DNA of 64,000 nt. Origin: Prolixibacteraceae bacterium. Its GTDB lineage: Bacteria; Bacteroidota; Bacteroidia; Bacteroidales; Prolixibacteraceae. A model generated the notes under the pieces. That model saw nothing but the letters and a program-made list of their open reading frames with translations. It made no database searches and was not told where the DNA came from. This document shows, in pieces, positions 33,928 to 43,671 of this stretch. The stretch is taken from positions 434,001 through 498,000 of the forward strand of contig CP082230.1 of the NCBI GenBank assembly GCA_019856515.1. Reading direction: 5' to 3'. A program made the translations under genes and the position numbers. The stretch's first letter is position 1. Each line of letters starts with the position of its first letter.

Positions 33928-36546
33928 ATGAAAAGATATATCATCGGATTGCTCATCTGTTTAGGCCTGTGTGGAGTAACAAGAGCTGAAGTTGTTGGAG
34001 AAGATAGTAGAGAAGAGCTGATGCCATTAAAACGATCTGAATGCTATCCTATTTCAGGTTTGATAACGCGAAATCAGCCTTGGTTTTATTGGACTCCTAA
34101 AATGGATAAAAACAATAAATTTCCTGAGGTCAATATGCGTTATGCGTTCCGTTTGTCACAGGATTCTACATTTAAATCTGAAAATACAACTAGTGTTGTT
34201 TTAGATCGAATGTTCTACTCTCCTCACAAGTTATTAACGAAAGGTACATGGTATTGGCAGTATGGATGGCTAGATGATGATAAGGTCGCTTGGAAAGAGC
34301 AATATGAGTTCAAAGTTACAGGTAATGAGAGTACTTTTGTAACTCCAGAATATAGTACTTGGATGAAAAATATTCCAAAATCTCATCCAAGAGTATTGTG
34401 TTTTCCAAATGAACTAGGAAAACTAAATATTCCTTCTAGCGCAATTGTAGATTTTCTGAGACCCATTGATCTATCTACCTCAGAGCCAACAAAGAGCCTT
34501 ATTTACACAAAGAAAAGTGTTTTAGATAAGAAAAAAGTAGTGTTGACACCAAAGCAATACAAGCGTTTTGTTGGTAAAAGAACAAAGGAGATCTATAAAG
34601 TTGCATTGGAGACTTTTGATAAGATTTCAAAAGGATATTTATTGACAGGAAAGAAAAAATATCAAGATGTAGCATTGTGTCATTTTAGATATTTAAAGAA
34701 GCAATATGAAAATATTGTAGCTTCAGGATATATCAATGATTTCACTCGTGGATTCTATCTTAATGCTTCTGCAACTATCTTTGATATTGCGTATGACCGA
34801 TTATCGGATGATGAAAAAAATGAGATAATCCAACTATTAAAAAAAGAACAAGAAGAGACGTTTGTGCATATAAAAGAGAAAGGGCATTTAAATAACCTAG
34901 ATAGCCATCTTTGGCAGCACCATTTGAGAACGTTTTTTACAACTTCCCTCACTTTGTATTATCATGTTCCTGAAGCAAAGGAATGGGTGTCTTATGTTTA
35001 TGAACTTTGGACAATGCGAGCACCTGTTGGTAGTATGTCCGATGGAGGATGGGCTCCTGGTAATGGATATTTTGATGCAAATAAAACCTCTTTGATTGCA
35101 ATGTCTGTTCTGTTTAGTCGATTAACCGAAGTTGATTATCTTGAACAACCATGGTTTAAGAATACCGCAAAATATTTTTATTACACTTCTCCTGTTGGTT
35201 TTATTTCTGGGAGTTTTGGTGACAATGCTGATGTTAAGAGAGAGAACTGTGCAAGTTTCGTTGCATCTATTGCAAAATTAACAAATGATCCCTTTGCAAA
35301 ACATTATCTTCAAAATCAAAGATCATTAAGAAAAGAGGAGAAAGAGAGAGGAATAAAGAAGAAGGTTTCTCGAAAGAAATTTAATTTGAAGAACCAACAA
35401 GAGTTGTATTGGTACTGTTCTTTATATCCTTTCAAACATAACGGTAAATCAAAAGCTAAGTTTAAGCCAGCCAGAGCTGCTGCTTTTAGTGATATTGGTG
35501 TAGTGTCCATGCGAAGTAAAACTGCGACTTCTCATAGTACATTATTAACTTTTAGGTCTAGCCCATTTGGTGCAACAGGACATTCTCATGCATGTCAGAA
35601 TGCATTCAATATTCAAGTAGATGGAGAACCTCTGTTTTTTAGAACAGGTTATTACTCAAGTTTTACTGATCCTCATTCGATGATGAGCTATAGACACACA
35701 CAAGCTCACAATAGTATTTTAATGGATAGTAAAGGACAACCCATGACACCTAGTTCATATGGAATGATGCTTCGTTTTGGTACTAGTGGGGCTATCTCTT
35801 ATGCTAAAGGTGATGCTTCTAATGCTTATAATGGTAAAGCTTTCAGGGATCTGTTTTTATCCAAAATGAAAGAGTATAAAATAACACCTGAAGAAGTATT
35901 AGGAACCAGTGATGCTGAAATGGAACAGTTTGATCGACATATTTCACTACTCGGAGATAATTTGATATTAATCTATGATGAATTAAAAGCCGATCGACCA
36001 GTTTCGTGGAAATTTCTGCTTCAGAGTAGAGCCGAGCTAAAATATCGTGATCAATGTATTTCAACCGAAAGTGCTTCTGCATCAGGAAAAGCTTATATTT
36101 TCTCAGACCATAAGATAAATTTCTCTGTAACGAATGAGTTCGCATCTCCCGCAATAGACTGGTTAGGTAATGGCGCTAAAAGAGGGATCAAATACATTCC
36201 ACATTGGCATGCTAGTGTTGCAACTAATAAGACTAAATCAGCTAAGTTCTTTACATTAATTTCAATTTCTCAAAATGGTGAACCACTCACCTTGAAAAGG
36301 GGTAAAGATGGTAGTTATAAAGTTGGAAGATGGAGTGTCGAAGTTTCTTTAGATCAAGGTGAGACTCCTAAATTTATTGCAAAACATCCTAAAAAAGGCA
36401 TGTTGGTTTATGGATACGATAAAGTAACTTATCAAGGCGTAAAATATAACTTAATCAAAAGCGATACATATATCATTGATCCTGAAAAAGAAGAAAAGCT
36501 TATTCACATGGTGGATCAATACCCTGATGCTTATAAGTATTACTAA
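33928..36546 (+). CDS. Heparinase II/III-family polysaccharide lyase (PL15/PL21-like)
   Basis: This periplasmic lyase of 872 residues cuts uronic-acid-containing chains by beta-elimination. After a signal peptide (MKRYIIGLLICLGLCGVTRA) comes an N-terminal beta-domain of the DUF4962 type (about 25-130, with WFYWTPKMD and GTWYWQYGW). The (alpha/alpha) toroid follows, with the motif NLDSHLWQHHLRTF and GSMSDGGWAPGNGYF. The heparinase II/III beta-sandwich follows, with ATGHSHACQNAFNIQVDGE and YRHTQAHNSIL. The histidines in these motifs match catalytic/metal positions in the family. DUF4962 plus heparinase II/III is found in heparin lyase II and in the exolytic heparan lyase of B. thetaiotaomicron. 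ATG 33928 is chosen because the longer start is inside the terminator. The PL8 gene follows after 14 bases. Confidence 0.85.
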   Translation: MKRYIIGLLICLGLCGVTRAEVVGEDSREELMPLKRSECYPISGLITRNQPWFYWTPKMDKNNKFPEVNMRYAFRLSQDSTFKSENTTSVVLDRMFYSPHKLLTKGTWYWQYGWLDDDKVAWKEQYEFKVTGNESTFVTPEYSTWMKNIPKSHPRVLCFPNELGKLNIPSSAIVDFLRPIDLSTSEPTKSLIYTKKSVLDKKKVVLTPKQYKRFVGKRTKEIYKVALETFDKISKGYLLTGKKKYQDVALCHFRYLKKQYENIVASGYINDFTRGFYLNASATIFDIAYDRLSDDEKNEIIQLLKKEQEETFVHIKEKGHLNNLDSHLWQHHLRTFFTTSLTLYYHVPEAKEWVSYVYELWTMRAPVGSMSDGGWAPGNGYFDANKTSLIAMSVLFSRLTEVDYLEQPWFKNTAKYFYYTSPVGFISGSFGDNADVKRENCASFVASIAKLTNDPFAKHYLQNQRSLRKEEKERGIKKKVSRKKFNLKNQQELYWYCSLYPFKHNGKSKAKFKPARAAAFSDIGVVSMRSKTATSHSTLLTFRSSPFGATGHSHACQNAFNIQVDGEPLFFRTGYYSSFTDPHSMMSYRHTQAHNSILMDSKGQPMTPSSYGMMLRFGTSGAISYAKGDASNAYNGKAFRDLFLSKMKEYKITPEEVLGTSDAEMEQFDRHISLLGDNLILIYDELKADRPVSWKFLLQSRAELKYRDQCISTESASASGKAYIFSDHKINFSVTNEFASPAIDWLGNGAKRGIKYIPHWHASVATNKTKSAKFFTLISISQNGEPLTLKRGKDGSYKVGRWSVEVSLDQGETPKFIAKHPKKGMLVYGYDKVTYQGVKYNLIKSDTYIIDPEKEEKLIHMVDQYPDAYKYY

Positions 36547-36560
36547 ACAAACTATAACCA

Positions 36561-39557
36561 ATGAAACTAACTATAAGAATCATTTTTTGCGTTATACTAA
36601 CATATGCTTTCACTTCTGTGAAAGCATATCAACGTAAATTCGAAGAAAGAAGTTATGAATCATTTGAAAAGGCTAATCCGAATCTATATAAACAGTGGAT
36701 AGGACGTGTTTCTCGTGTAGACACACATGCAAAAAATGGAAAATATTCGATGTGTTGGAGTGCCAAAGAAGGAGAGAGGTTGATTATTGATTCTTCTTCA
36801 ATAGAAAAAGCATTAAAGAGCCCTAGTGGTGGTTTACAATGCTGGATTTATAACGATACAGAGAGCAATGATACACTGCAATGGAATGTTGTTGACAATA
36901 AAAATAATATATATCTTCATTGGGGAATAAAACTAAACTTTAAAGGGTGGCAGGCCGTATGGATTAATTTCAAGAAACAGGCTTTCGTTCGAAACAATAT
37001 AGATTCCAACAGTGATTACAAGTTAGTGCTTACATGTAAGAATTCTCGTAAAATCTATTTCGACAACTTTGAGTTTGTAAAGACTGTCTTTTGGCAACAA
37101 TCGGATGATAATAGATATGTATCTAAGCTATTGGTTAATAAATTTGGAACTTCACATCCTTGGACATATACTAACTATTGGCATAATTTATCTGTTCCAA
37201 ACATAAGTGCTGAGTATATTAACGATAAAGAGTCGTTAAAACAAATAGAACTTATTGCAGACAAGTACCATGAGTGGGTTATTCCTTCTAAAACAAAGAC
37301 TACAGAAGCCTTTAAGATTAGAAATCGGGCCCTTCAGAAATTTATCAAAGAAGGTGTATCTTCTTATGATGAATTTAAAATTGAGATAAAAGATAGTGTT
37401 ATTCATGGTCTCCCTCTTTACTCTATCAGAGGACGTAATACCCCTTTCTTTGCCGACTTATCAATGAATGTTCTGTTGCCGCTATCTTTAGACTTTCTGT
37501 ACAATAAAAATAGATCAAGTTTAGATAAATATATCAATGTGTTGAATTATATGAATGATCAAGGATGGAGGGAAGGTTCATCTCTTGGGACCGTTGATCA
37601 TGAAATGTTAAGACATGCTGGTTATTTCCACTCTATATATTTGATGAAAAAATATCTCAAAGAAGAAGGTATTTATGAGCGTGAGATGGCAACAGCCAAA
37701 TGGTATTTAAATTGGAACGAAATCTATCATCTCCCAGACTTTGTCGGATGTACTGCTGATTTTATGAGAAGTGTCTTTATGTATAGGCTTTTGATTGTGT
37801 TGATGGAAGATGGAGATCAACAAGTTCAAGATATGCATTTCTATAAAAGATGGATTGAAAGATCACTATCAATATCACCAGGTTTTGCTGATACATTTAA
37901 ACCTGACCATATTGGCTATCATCATCGTGGTCCATATATGAATGCATACGGCCCTAATGCCTATCATATGGCATCTATTATTACATGGTTATTAGAAGGT
38001 ACTGCATTTGAGATATCTAAAGAGTCAAAGCAAAACCTCGCTAAGTGTGTACAAACAGCTGGTGAGATTAACTACAACCGCCACATCCCTATGGGGGTCT
38101 GCGGCCGTTTTCCTCATAAGGATTCCAATTATATAAATATTGTTCCTGCCATTGCGTATCTCCTTCATGTAGATACTGATAATTCAAATGAATTAAGACG
38201 TATCTATAAATCGATGTTTCCTGAAAAGAGAAGTGATGCATTTGAAAGTTTAATGTCTAAATGTGATTCTCATTTAGAGTATGTACACTCTCTGGGAGCT
38301 GTTAATATAATGGTTTCTGCAGAAACGAAGGTTCAAGGTATAGCGGATGCGTTGAATATGGATAGTTCTTTTATGTTTAAACCATATGCAGGGTTAGGTA
38401 TTTATAATAGCAACAATCGTATGTTTAGTGTCAAAGGATGGAGTGCATACATCTGGGATTTCGAGTCAGGTAAAAAAGGCGAGAATCTATATGGACGTTA
38501 TTTAAGTTATGGGGCATTACAATCTTTTGAACCGAATAATACCACCACTGGTTTTTCTCTTTCCAATGGATTTGATTGGTCTCATATTCCTGGTACTACT
38601 GCATTATATTTAAGAGATGATGAACTTAAATATGGTAATAAGAGTAAAAAACACCGAAACTTTAGTGATCAGACTTTCTTATCTGGAATATCTTATAATA
38701 AGACCGGTTGGATGGGAATCAGACTCCATGACACTGCTTATGATACCTCTTTTTATGCAAATAAATCATATCTGTTTTTAAATAGAAGTGTTTTGTGTAT
38801 GGGGAATATGATTAGATCCAAAGATAAAAGCCACGAATGCCATACAACAGTTCTTCAAACCATGTTTGATGAAAGTGTGCCACTGAAGATTGATGGGAAT
38901 CCATTCACTGCTTCAGATACCGTGATATTTTCAAAGAATATTGTCACACTTTCATTCAATAAAGGGTTAACTTATCGAATATTTCCAAACCAGAAACTAA
39001 ACATACGTTTAAGAAAGGAACTATCTTCGACGAAGAATAAGAAGAGATCAAGAGTGGTCCCGAACTACACTGTTTGGATTTCTCATGGTAAGTCTCCTAA
39101 AGAGGGTACTTACAAATATGAGATAGTATGGGACGATAATATGCTGAAAGATGATTGTCAAACATTAATGACATCAAGCTCACATGAGGTCGTGATATCT
39201 AAAGGGACTATCTATTCAAATATATGGGACACCCATAAATGGAGAGGTAATAGGTATGTTGAACATGTCTCTTCACCCGTATCACTAGTTATAGATAAAG
39301 AAGGAGAGAAGTTATCATTATCTGTTACTGACCCTGATATGAGAAGACCTAAAGTGGCGTATATAGGCGATCTTGATCATGAAAAAGTGATTGCTCCTGC
39401 AAAGGCACAGGATGTAGATATTGTTCTTAAGGGTAAATTGAGAATAAAAGAGAATAATTCCCCATTCACGGTAGTAAAACAAACGTCGAATACAACTACT
39501 GTTCGAGTGAATTGTATTAATGGAATAAGCTATAAAACAGATCTATATTATGAATAG
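36561..39557 (+). CDS. PL8 family lyase, chondroitinase ABC-like
   Basis: This large secreted lyase of 998 residues targets chondroitin/dermatan-type (or hyaluronan) chains. A signal peptide (1-22) is followed by an N-terminal jelly-roll domain (about 25-180, with LQCWIYNDTESND and LHWGIKLNFKGWQAVWINF), as in chondroitin ABC lyase. The alpha-toroid then carries the catalytic stretch GYHHRGPYMNAYG: H454 and Y463 are spaced as in PL8 enzymes. R516 (GRFPHK) and E635 (DFESG) complete the expected set. The central supersandwich has YGRYLSYGALQSFE and GFDWSHIPGTTALYL, nearly the wording of Proteus chondroitinase ABC. It overlaps the next sulfatase gene by 8 bases. Chain specificity cannot be fixed by sequence. 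Confidence 0.9.
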   Translation: MKLTIRIIFCVILTYAFTSVKAYQRKFEERSYESFEKANPNLYKQWIGRVSRVDTHAKNGKYSMCWSAKEGERLIIDSSSIEKALKSPSGGLQCWIYNDTESNDTLQWNVVDNKNNIYLHWGIKLNFKGWQAVWINFKKQAFVRNNIDSNSDYKLVLTCKNSRKIYFDNFEFVKTVFWQQSDDNRYVSKLLVNKFGTSHPWTYTNYWHNLSVPNISAEYINDKESLKQIELIADKYHEWVIPSKTKTTEAFKIRNRALQKFIKEGVSSYDEFKIEIKDSVIHGLPLYSIRGRNTPFFADLSMNVLLPLSLDFLYNKNRSSLDKYINVLNYMNDQGWREGSSLGTVDHEMLRHAGYFHSIYLMKKYLKEEGIYEREMATAKWYLNWNEIYHLPDFVGCTADFMRSVFMYRLLIVLMEDGDQQVQDMHFYKRWIERSLSISPGFADTFKPDHIGYHHRGPYMNAYGPNAYHMASIITWLLEGTAFEISKESKQNLAKCVQTAGEINYNRHIPMGVCGRFPHKDSNYINIVPAIAYLLHVDTDNSNELRRIYKSMFPEKRSDAFESLMSKCDSHLEYVHSLGAVNIMVSAETKVQGIADALNMDSSFMFKPYAGLGIYNSNNRMFSVKGWSAYIWDFESGKKGENLYGRYLSYGALQSFEPNNTTTGFSLSNGFDWSHIPGTTALYLRDDELKYGNKSKKHRNFSDQTFLSGISYNKTGWMGIRLHDTAYDTSFYANKSYLFLNRSVLCMGNMIRSKDKSHECHTTVLQTMFDESVPLKIDGNPFTASDTVIFSKNIVTLSFNKGLTYRIFPNQKLNIRLRKELSSTKNKKRSRVVPNYTVWISHGKSPKEGTYKYEIVWDDNMLKDDCQTLMTSSSHEVVISKGTIYSNIWDTHKWRGNRYVEHVSSPVSLVIDKEGEKLSLSVTDPDMRRPKVAYIGDLDHEKVIAPAKAQDVDIVLKGKLRIKENNSPFTVVKQTSNTTTVRVNCINGISYKTDLYYE

Positions 39558-40956
39558 AAGAAACTTTTTAAAGCAAGCAGGAGTTGTAGCAGGGGTTACT
39601 ACTGTTGCAACGACAGGAGGTCTTGTGTCTTGTAAAAAGAGGCAACAAAAGCGTCCTAATATACTAGTTATAATGACCGATCAGCAAACTGCTGATGCCA
39701 TGAGTTGTGTAGATAGTAAACTATTCAAAACTCCAGCAATGGATAGAATCGTCGAGGCAGGAAAGCTGATTAAAAAAGCATACTGTTCTACACCTTTATG
39801 TATTCCTTCGAGGAGTAGTATGTTTACTGGGCTCTACCCCCATGAGATTAATGTTGCAATCAATGACCCTGGAGCCCAATGGGACAAAGATAAATTTCCC
39901 TATCTAGGGCGTATAATGAAAGCAGGTGGTTATGATACTGGATATGTTGGAAAATGGCATTTAACAACGGATCCTAAAGATATCTCAAAACATGGGTTTG
40001 ATTATATCAAGCATGCAAGAAATAACGATTTAGATCCAGATGTTCCTGCATCTACAATATCCTTCTTGGAAAAGGAGCGTGATAAGCCATTTATGTTAGT
40101 TTCATCTTTTGTTAATCCTCACGATATTTGTCAATGGGCAAGAGGTGATGCGATGAGAAATGACGAAATCCCAAATGTTCCATCTCCCAAGGATTGTCCG
40201 GAACTACCATCTAACTTTGAGATTCCGGCATTAGAGCCTGAAATGATTCGTACACAGCAGCTTCTCTCATCCAGAACTTATCCAACGGTAAGTTGGGACG
40301 ATGATAGATGGAGACAGTATCGTTGGGCATATGCTCAACTTGTTGAGAAAGTAGATCAACATATACAGAAAATAGTAGATGCCTTAGACCAACTATCTTT
40401 ATGGGACGATACCGTAATTTTCTTTACTAGTGATCATGGTGATGGCAATGGTTGTCATAAATGGAATCAGAAACAGGTATTATATGATGAGGTGGCTAGA
40501 GTGCCGTTCTCTGTCACATGGAAAGGAAATATTACGCCTGGAACGATTGAAACTACCGCTGTATCTTCAGGGATAGATCTAATCCCTACAATTTTAGATT
40601 ATGCACAGATTGATCAGCCAAACTATATGAAAGGATCTTCTGTTAGAGCACTTGTAGAAGATAAAAGCTCTGATTTCAGAAAGTATACTGTGGTCGAGAC
40701 AGACTTTTGTAATATGACCAAACGGTTTGGAGTAAGAGGTCGTGCTGTAATTAGTGGTAATTATAAGCTAATCATCTATGATGTAGGTAAAGTTCGTCTT
40801 CAACTCTTTGATATGTCAAAAGATCCAGGTGAGATGACTAATTTAGCCTATTTGCCAGAAAATAGAGCTGTTGTTGATGAGTATTTGGAGTATTTGAAAG
40901 AGTGGAAAGTGCAAACAAAAGACGATTTTGATTTTGTATTTACTGACTTAGCGTAA
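39550..40956 (+). CDS. S1-family sulfatase, Tat-type lipoprotein
   Basis: This formylglycine sulfatase of 468 residues has the canonical motif LCIPSRSSMFTG (C84, S87, R88). Metal sites are IMTDQQTADAM and FTSDHGDGNGCH, and GKWHLTTD is the Lys-His pair. The N-terminus RRNFLKQAGVVAG is a twin-arginine signal that runs into a lipobox with Cys at 28 (GLVSC), unlike the Sec signals of the two other sulfatases. Its start codon lies inside the end of the PL8 gene (ATGAATAG overlap), so translation is probably coupled. The general look (choline-sulfatase/2-O-sulfatase-like) would fit removal of uronate 2-O-sulfate from lyase products, but this is inference. A terminator follows. Confidence 0.87.
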   Translation: MNRRNFLKQAGVVAGVTTVATTGGLVSCKKRQQKRPNILVIMTDQQTADAMSCVDSKLFKTPAMDRIVEAGKLIKKAYCSTPLCIPSRSSMFTGLYPHEINVAINDPGAQWDKDKFPYLGRIMKAGGYDTGYVGKWHLTTDPKDISKHGFDYIKHARNNDLDPDVPASTISFLEKERDKPFMLVSSFVNPHDICQWARGDAMRNDEIPNVPSPKDCPELPSNFEIPALEPEMIRTQQLLSSRTYPTVSWDDDRWRQYRWAYAQLVEKVDQHIQKIVDALDQLSLWDDTVIFFTSDHGDGNGCHKWNQKQVLYDEVARVPFSVTWKGNITPGTIETTAVSSGIDLIPTILDYAQIDQPNYMKGSSVRALVEDKSSDFRKYTVVETDFCNMTKRFGVRGRAVISGNYKLIIYDVGKVRLQLFDMSKDPGEMTNLAYLPENRAVVDEYLEYLKEWKVQTKDDFDFVFTDLA

Positions 40957-40965
40957 CAATAGCAA

Positions 40966-41003
40966 AATCCCCTATTAAACTCAGTTTAATAGGGGATTAT
41001 TTT
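40966..41003. terminator. Terminator between sulfatase and serB
   Basis: AATCCCCTATTAAAC / GTTTAATAGGGGATT is a 15-base perfect stem with a 3-base loop, with ATTTTAT after it and AAAA before it. It can serve both convergent genes. Confidence 0.85.
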
Positions 41004-41022
41004 ATCTTAACGAATAATCGTA

Positions 41023-42252
41023 TTAATCGATAAAAGCATCATTAAACCCTAGAAGATATAGGATTCCGTCTAATCCAATCGTGTCGATAGCCTGAGATGC
41101 ATTTTTACGGACTTTAGGTTTCGCATGATAAGCAATTCCAAGTCCAGCAAGATTAAGCATCGGAAGATCATTCGCACCATCACCAACAGCAATCACTTGA
41201 TTTAAGTCCAAATGTTCAAACTGGGCAATTAACTTCATTAGCTCAGCTTTCTTGTTTCCGTTAACAATATCACCAATGTAGTTACCTGTAAGTACCCCAT
41301 CTTTAATCTCTAACTCATTAGCATAGACGTAGTCAATGCCTAATTTGTCTTTTAGGTAGTTTCCAAAGTAAGTAAAGCCACCTGATAATATTGCTGTTTT
41401 AAAACCAAAGCGTCTTAACGCTTTAAACAGACGTTCTGCTCCCTCTGTAATAGGTAGGTTCTGGGCAATTTCTTTCAATTGGCTTTCAGGTAGCCCTTTC
41501 AACAATGACATTCTTTGCTTAAAACTTTCATTGAAATCAATTTCACCTCGCATAGCGCTTTCGGTAATTGCCTTAACTCTTTCACCAACTCCTGCTTTCT
41601 CAGCTAACTCATCGATTACCTCTGTCTGTATCAGCGTTGAATCCATATCAAAACAAACCAAACGACGATTTCTTCGATACAAATTATCTTCTTGAAAAGA
41701 GATGTCTATACCAAGGCTACTGGCCAATTCTAGAAAACGAAGATTCATCGTCTCTTTGTTGGGTGGTGTTCCCCTTACACTTAGTACAATACAAGATTTT
41801 GTGTTTGTTGCTTTAGCCCCAATCTCATTTAAAGGAATACGACCTGTTAATCGATTGATGGATTCAATATTTAGTCCTTGTTCTGTAATAATATCTGTAA
41901 CAGATGATATCTGCTCGGCAGAGATCATTCTTCCTAATAGGGTGATGATATAACGATCTTTTCCTTGCAATCCTACCCAGTTCATGTAATCCTTAGGTGG
42001 AACAGGAGTAAACTTTGCTTGTATATCAAGCTCATATGCTTTAAATAGAAGATCCTTTAATATCGGTCCCGACTCTTTACCCTTTGGAGTCTCAAAAAGT
42101 ATACCTAGTGATAGTGTGTTGTGAATTACAGCTTGTCCAATATCTAGAATGGTAGCATTATATCTTCCTAAAATATGTGTTAAAGAAGAGGTAAGCCCCG
42201 GTTTATCTTCTCCCGAAATATTTAGTAGTATTATTTCTCTTTCGTTCTTCAT
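41023..42252 (-). CDS. serB: Phosphoserine phosphatase with ACT domains
   Basis: This is the last enzyme of serine biosynthesis, hydrolysing O-phosphoserine. Of 409 residues, the first 180 or so hold two ACT-type regulatory domains (IILLNISGEDKPGL and YIITLLGRMISAEQ), likely for serine feedback. The HAD phosphatase domain has motif I FDMDSTLIQTEVID (nucleophile in DMDST), motif II ILSGGFTYF, and motifs III/IV KAELM and VGDGANDLPML. Length and order are those of Bacteroidota SerB. It is a single gene with a -7 box 28 bases before its start. Confidence 0.93.
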   Translation of the reverse strand: MKNEREIILLNISGEDKPGLTSSLTHILGRYNATILDIGQAVIHNTLSLGILFETPKGKESGPILKDLLFKAYELDIQAKFTPVPPKDYMNWVGLQGKDRYIITLLGRMISAEQISSVTDIITEQGLNIESINRLTGRIPLNEIGAKATNTKSCIVLSVRGTPPNKETMNLRFLELASSLGIDISFQEDNLYRRNRRLVCFDMDSTLIQTEVIDELAEKAGVGERVKAITESAMRGEIDFNESFKQRMSLLKGLPESQLKEIAQNLPITEGAERLFKALRRFGFKTAILSGGFTYFGNYLKDKLGIDYVYANELEIKDGVLTGNYIGDIVNGNKKAELMKLIAQFEHLDLNQVIAVGDGANDLPMLNLAGLGIAYHAKPKVRKNASQAIDTIGLDGILYLLGFNDAFID

Positions 42253-42279
42253 AGAGTTTGATCTTCATTAATTCGAATA

Positions 42280-42287
42280 CAAAGTTA
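42280..42287 (-). promoter_or_regulatory. Candidate serB -7 box
   Basis: Minus-strand TAACTTTG matches TAnnTTTG, 28 bases before the ATG. No matching TTG is seen at -33. Confidence 0.4.
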
Positions 42288-42595
42288 AAATTATAGATTA
42301 TCTATTGATATTTATTCATAAATACCCAACAAAAGCATAATTGTTTAAATACATATAATATTCTTTGCCTTGACAATTACCACATGGAAAAGCAGGCTTG
42401 AAGGTTAAGGTGAAAATGTTTTTGTAAAGAATTGAAAAAGATAAGAAAAAAAACAAATTTAATTATTTCTGATAATGAGGAGGTTACTGCTCTGTTGTGA
42501 GACACGTGATTTTTTGTAACAAAATTGTAACATCTCTGTTGTATTTATGCAGTGTAATTGAAAACATCACGAGGAATAATATTAAGAGTAGAGCA

Positions 42596-43597
42596 ATGAA
42601 ACATATCGGAGTAGTAATGCTGTTGTTGGCCATTACTTTGAGTACGTATGCAAAATCAGTAGAGAAAGATTCTGAATTCAAGCCAAAGGGGAAGCCGATT
42701 GTTCGGATCTTTGCAGATTGGCATACAGGAATGGGGAAAGTTAGTAATGTGTCTGGTTTCGAGATTCAAAGAGCATTATTAGGCTACTCTTATCAATTTG
42801 CTCCTGAATGGTCAGGGCAAGTCGTATTTGATACAGGAAACCCGAAGAATGGCTCATTTGAAGAGACTGCATATCTGCGTAAAGCATTTATATCGTATAG
42901 ATATAGTACTTTTCTTGCCAGCCTTGGAATTATAGGAATGAAGCAGTTTAAAGAGCAGGAAAACAATTGGGGATATCGATATATATACAAATCTGCAATG
43001 GATGAGTATAAGTTCAATAATAGTGTAGATGCCGGTTTCTACGTCCGTAATCAATTTAACTCATGGTTCGCTGCCGATCTAACGATCTCTAATGGCGAAG
43101 GAGCTAAGAAGTCTCAAGATATAGAAGGAAAATATCGTTATGGTCTTGGATTCTCATTGTATCCCAAAGAGCACTTTACGGTTAGGGCATATGTAGATTA
43201 TTATATTGCACCAGAGGTTGAAGATGCTATAACAAAATACGATCAAAGTAGTATTGCTTTTTTCGCTGGATATAAAGATAAGAAATGGTCTTTAGGATTA
43301 GAGTATGACTATGGGCAAAACCTCAAATTTAACGAAGGTAATAACAAGAGTATATATTCAATATACAGTACTCTAAACGTTAACTCTCGATGCAAAGCTT
43401 TTGCGAGATATGACGTATATACCAATAGTGCCGAGGAATATAAAGAAGAAAATGAAAATGTGTTTCTAACAGGTTTCGAATACATCCCGTGTAAAGGAAT
43501 TAAGATTGCTCCCAACTATAGATGGGTGCATCATGACAATAATCCAGAATTTAAAGATGAAAACTATTTTTATCTTAATTTAGAGTTGAAGCTGTAA
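42596..43597 (+). CDS. Porin, OprO/OprP-like beta-barrel
   Basis: This outer-membrane beta-barrel protein of about 333 residues has a signal peptide (MKHIGVVMLLLAITLSTYA). It shows alternating aromatic/polar strands (FASYGLEY-like segments such as WSLGLEYDYGQNLKF and KGIKIAPNYRWVHHD) and a C-terminus NYFYLNLELKL ending in a hydrophobic strand, as outer-membrane proteins do. It resembles the porins annotated near phosphate genes in Bacteroidota, but no ion specificity can be read. ATG 42596 is preferred over 42497 because it begins the signal peptide. It is followed by a terminator. Confidence 0.78.
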   Translation: MKHIGVVMLLLAITLSTYAKSVEKDSEFKPKGKPIVRIFADWHTGMGKVSNVSGFEIQRALLGYSYQFAPEWSGQVVFDTGNPKNGSFEETAYLRKAFISYRYSTFLASLGIIGMKQFKEQENNWGYRYIYKSAMDEYKFNNSVDAGFYVRNQFNSWFAADLTISNGEGAKKSQDIEGKYRYGLGFSLYPKEHFTVRAYVDYYIAPEVEDAITKYDQSSIAFFAGYKDKKWSLGLEYDYGQNLKFNEGNNKSIYSIYSTLNVNSRCKAFARYDVYTNSAEEYKEENENVFLTGFEYIPCKGIKIAPNYRWVHHDNNPEFKDENYFYLNLELKL

Positions 43598-43635
43598 TAG
43601 ATGCAGTGCATATAAAACCAAAAATGCCAAAGAAT

Positions 43636-43671
43636 GAAAGGGCTGTCTTTGTGACAGTCCTTTCTGTTTTT
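43636..43671 (+). terminator. Rho-independent terminator of the porin gene
   Basis: GAAAGGGCTGTC / GACAGTCCTTTC stem with a 5-base loop and TGTTTTT tail. Confidence 0.82.

Noticed and set aside
42497..42595. Earlier start of the porin gene
   Set aside because: The extra 33 residues come before a complete signal peptide and are not signal-like.
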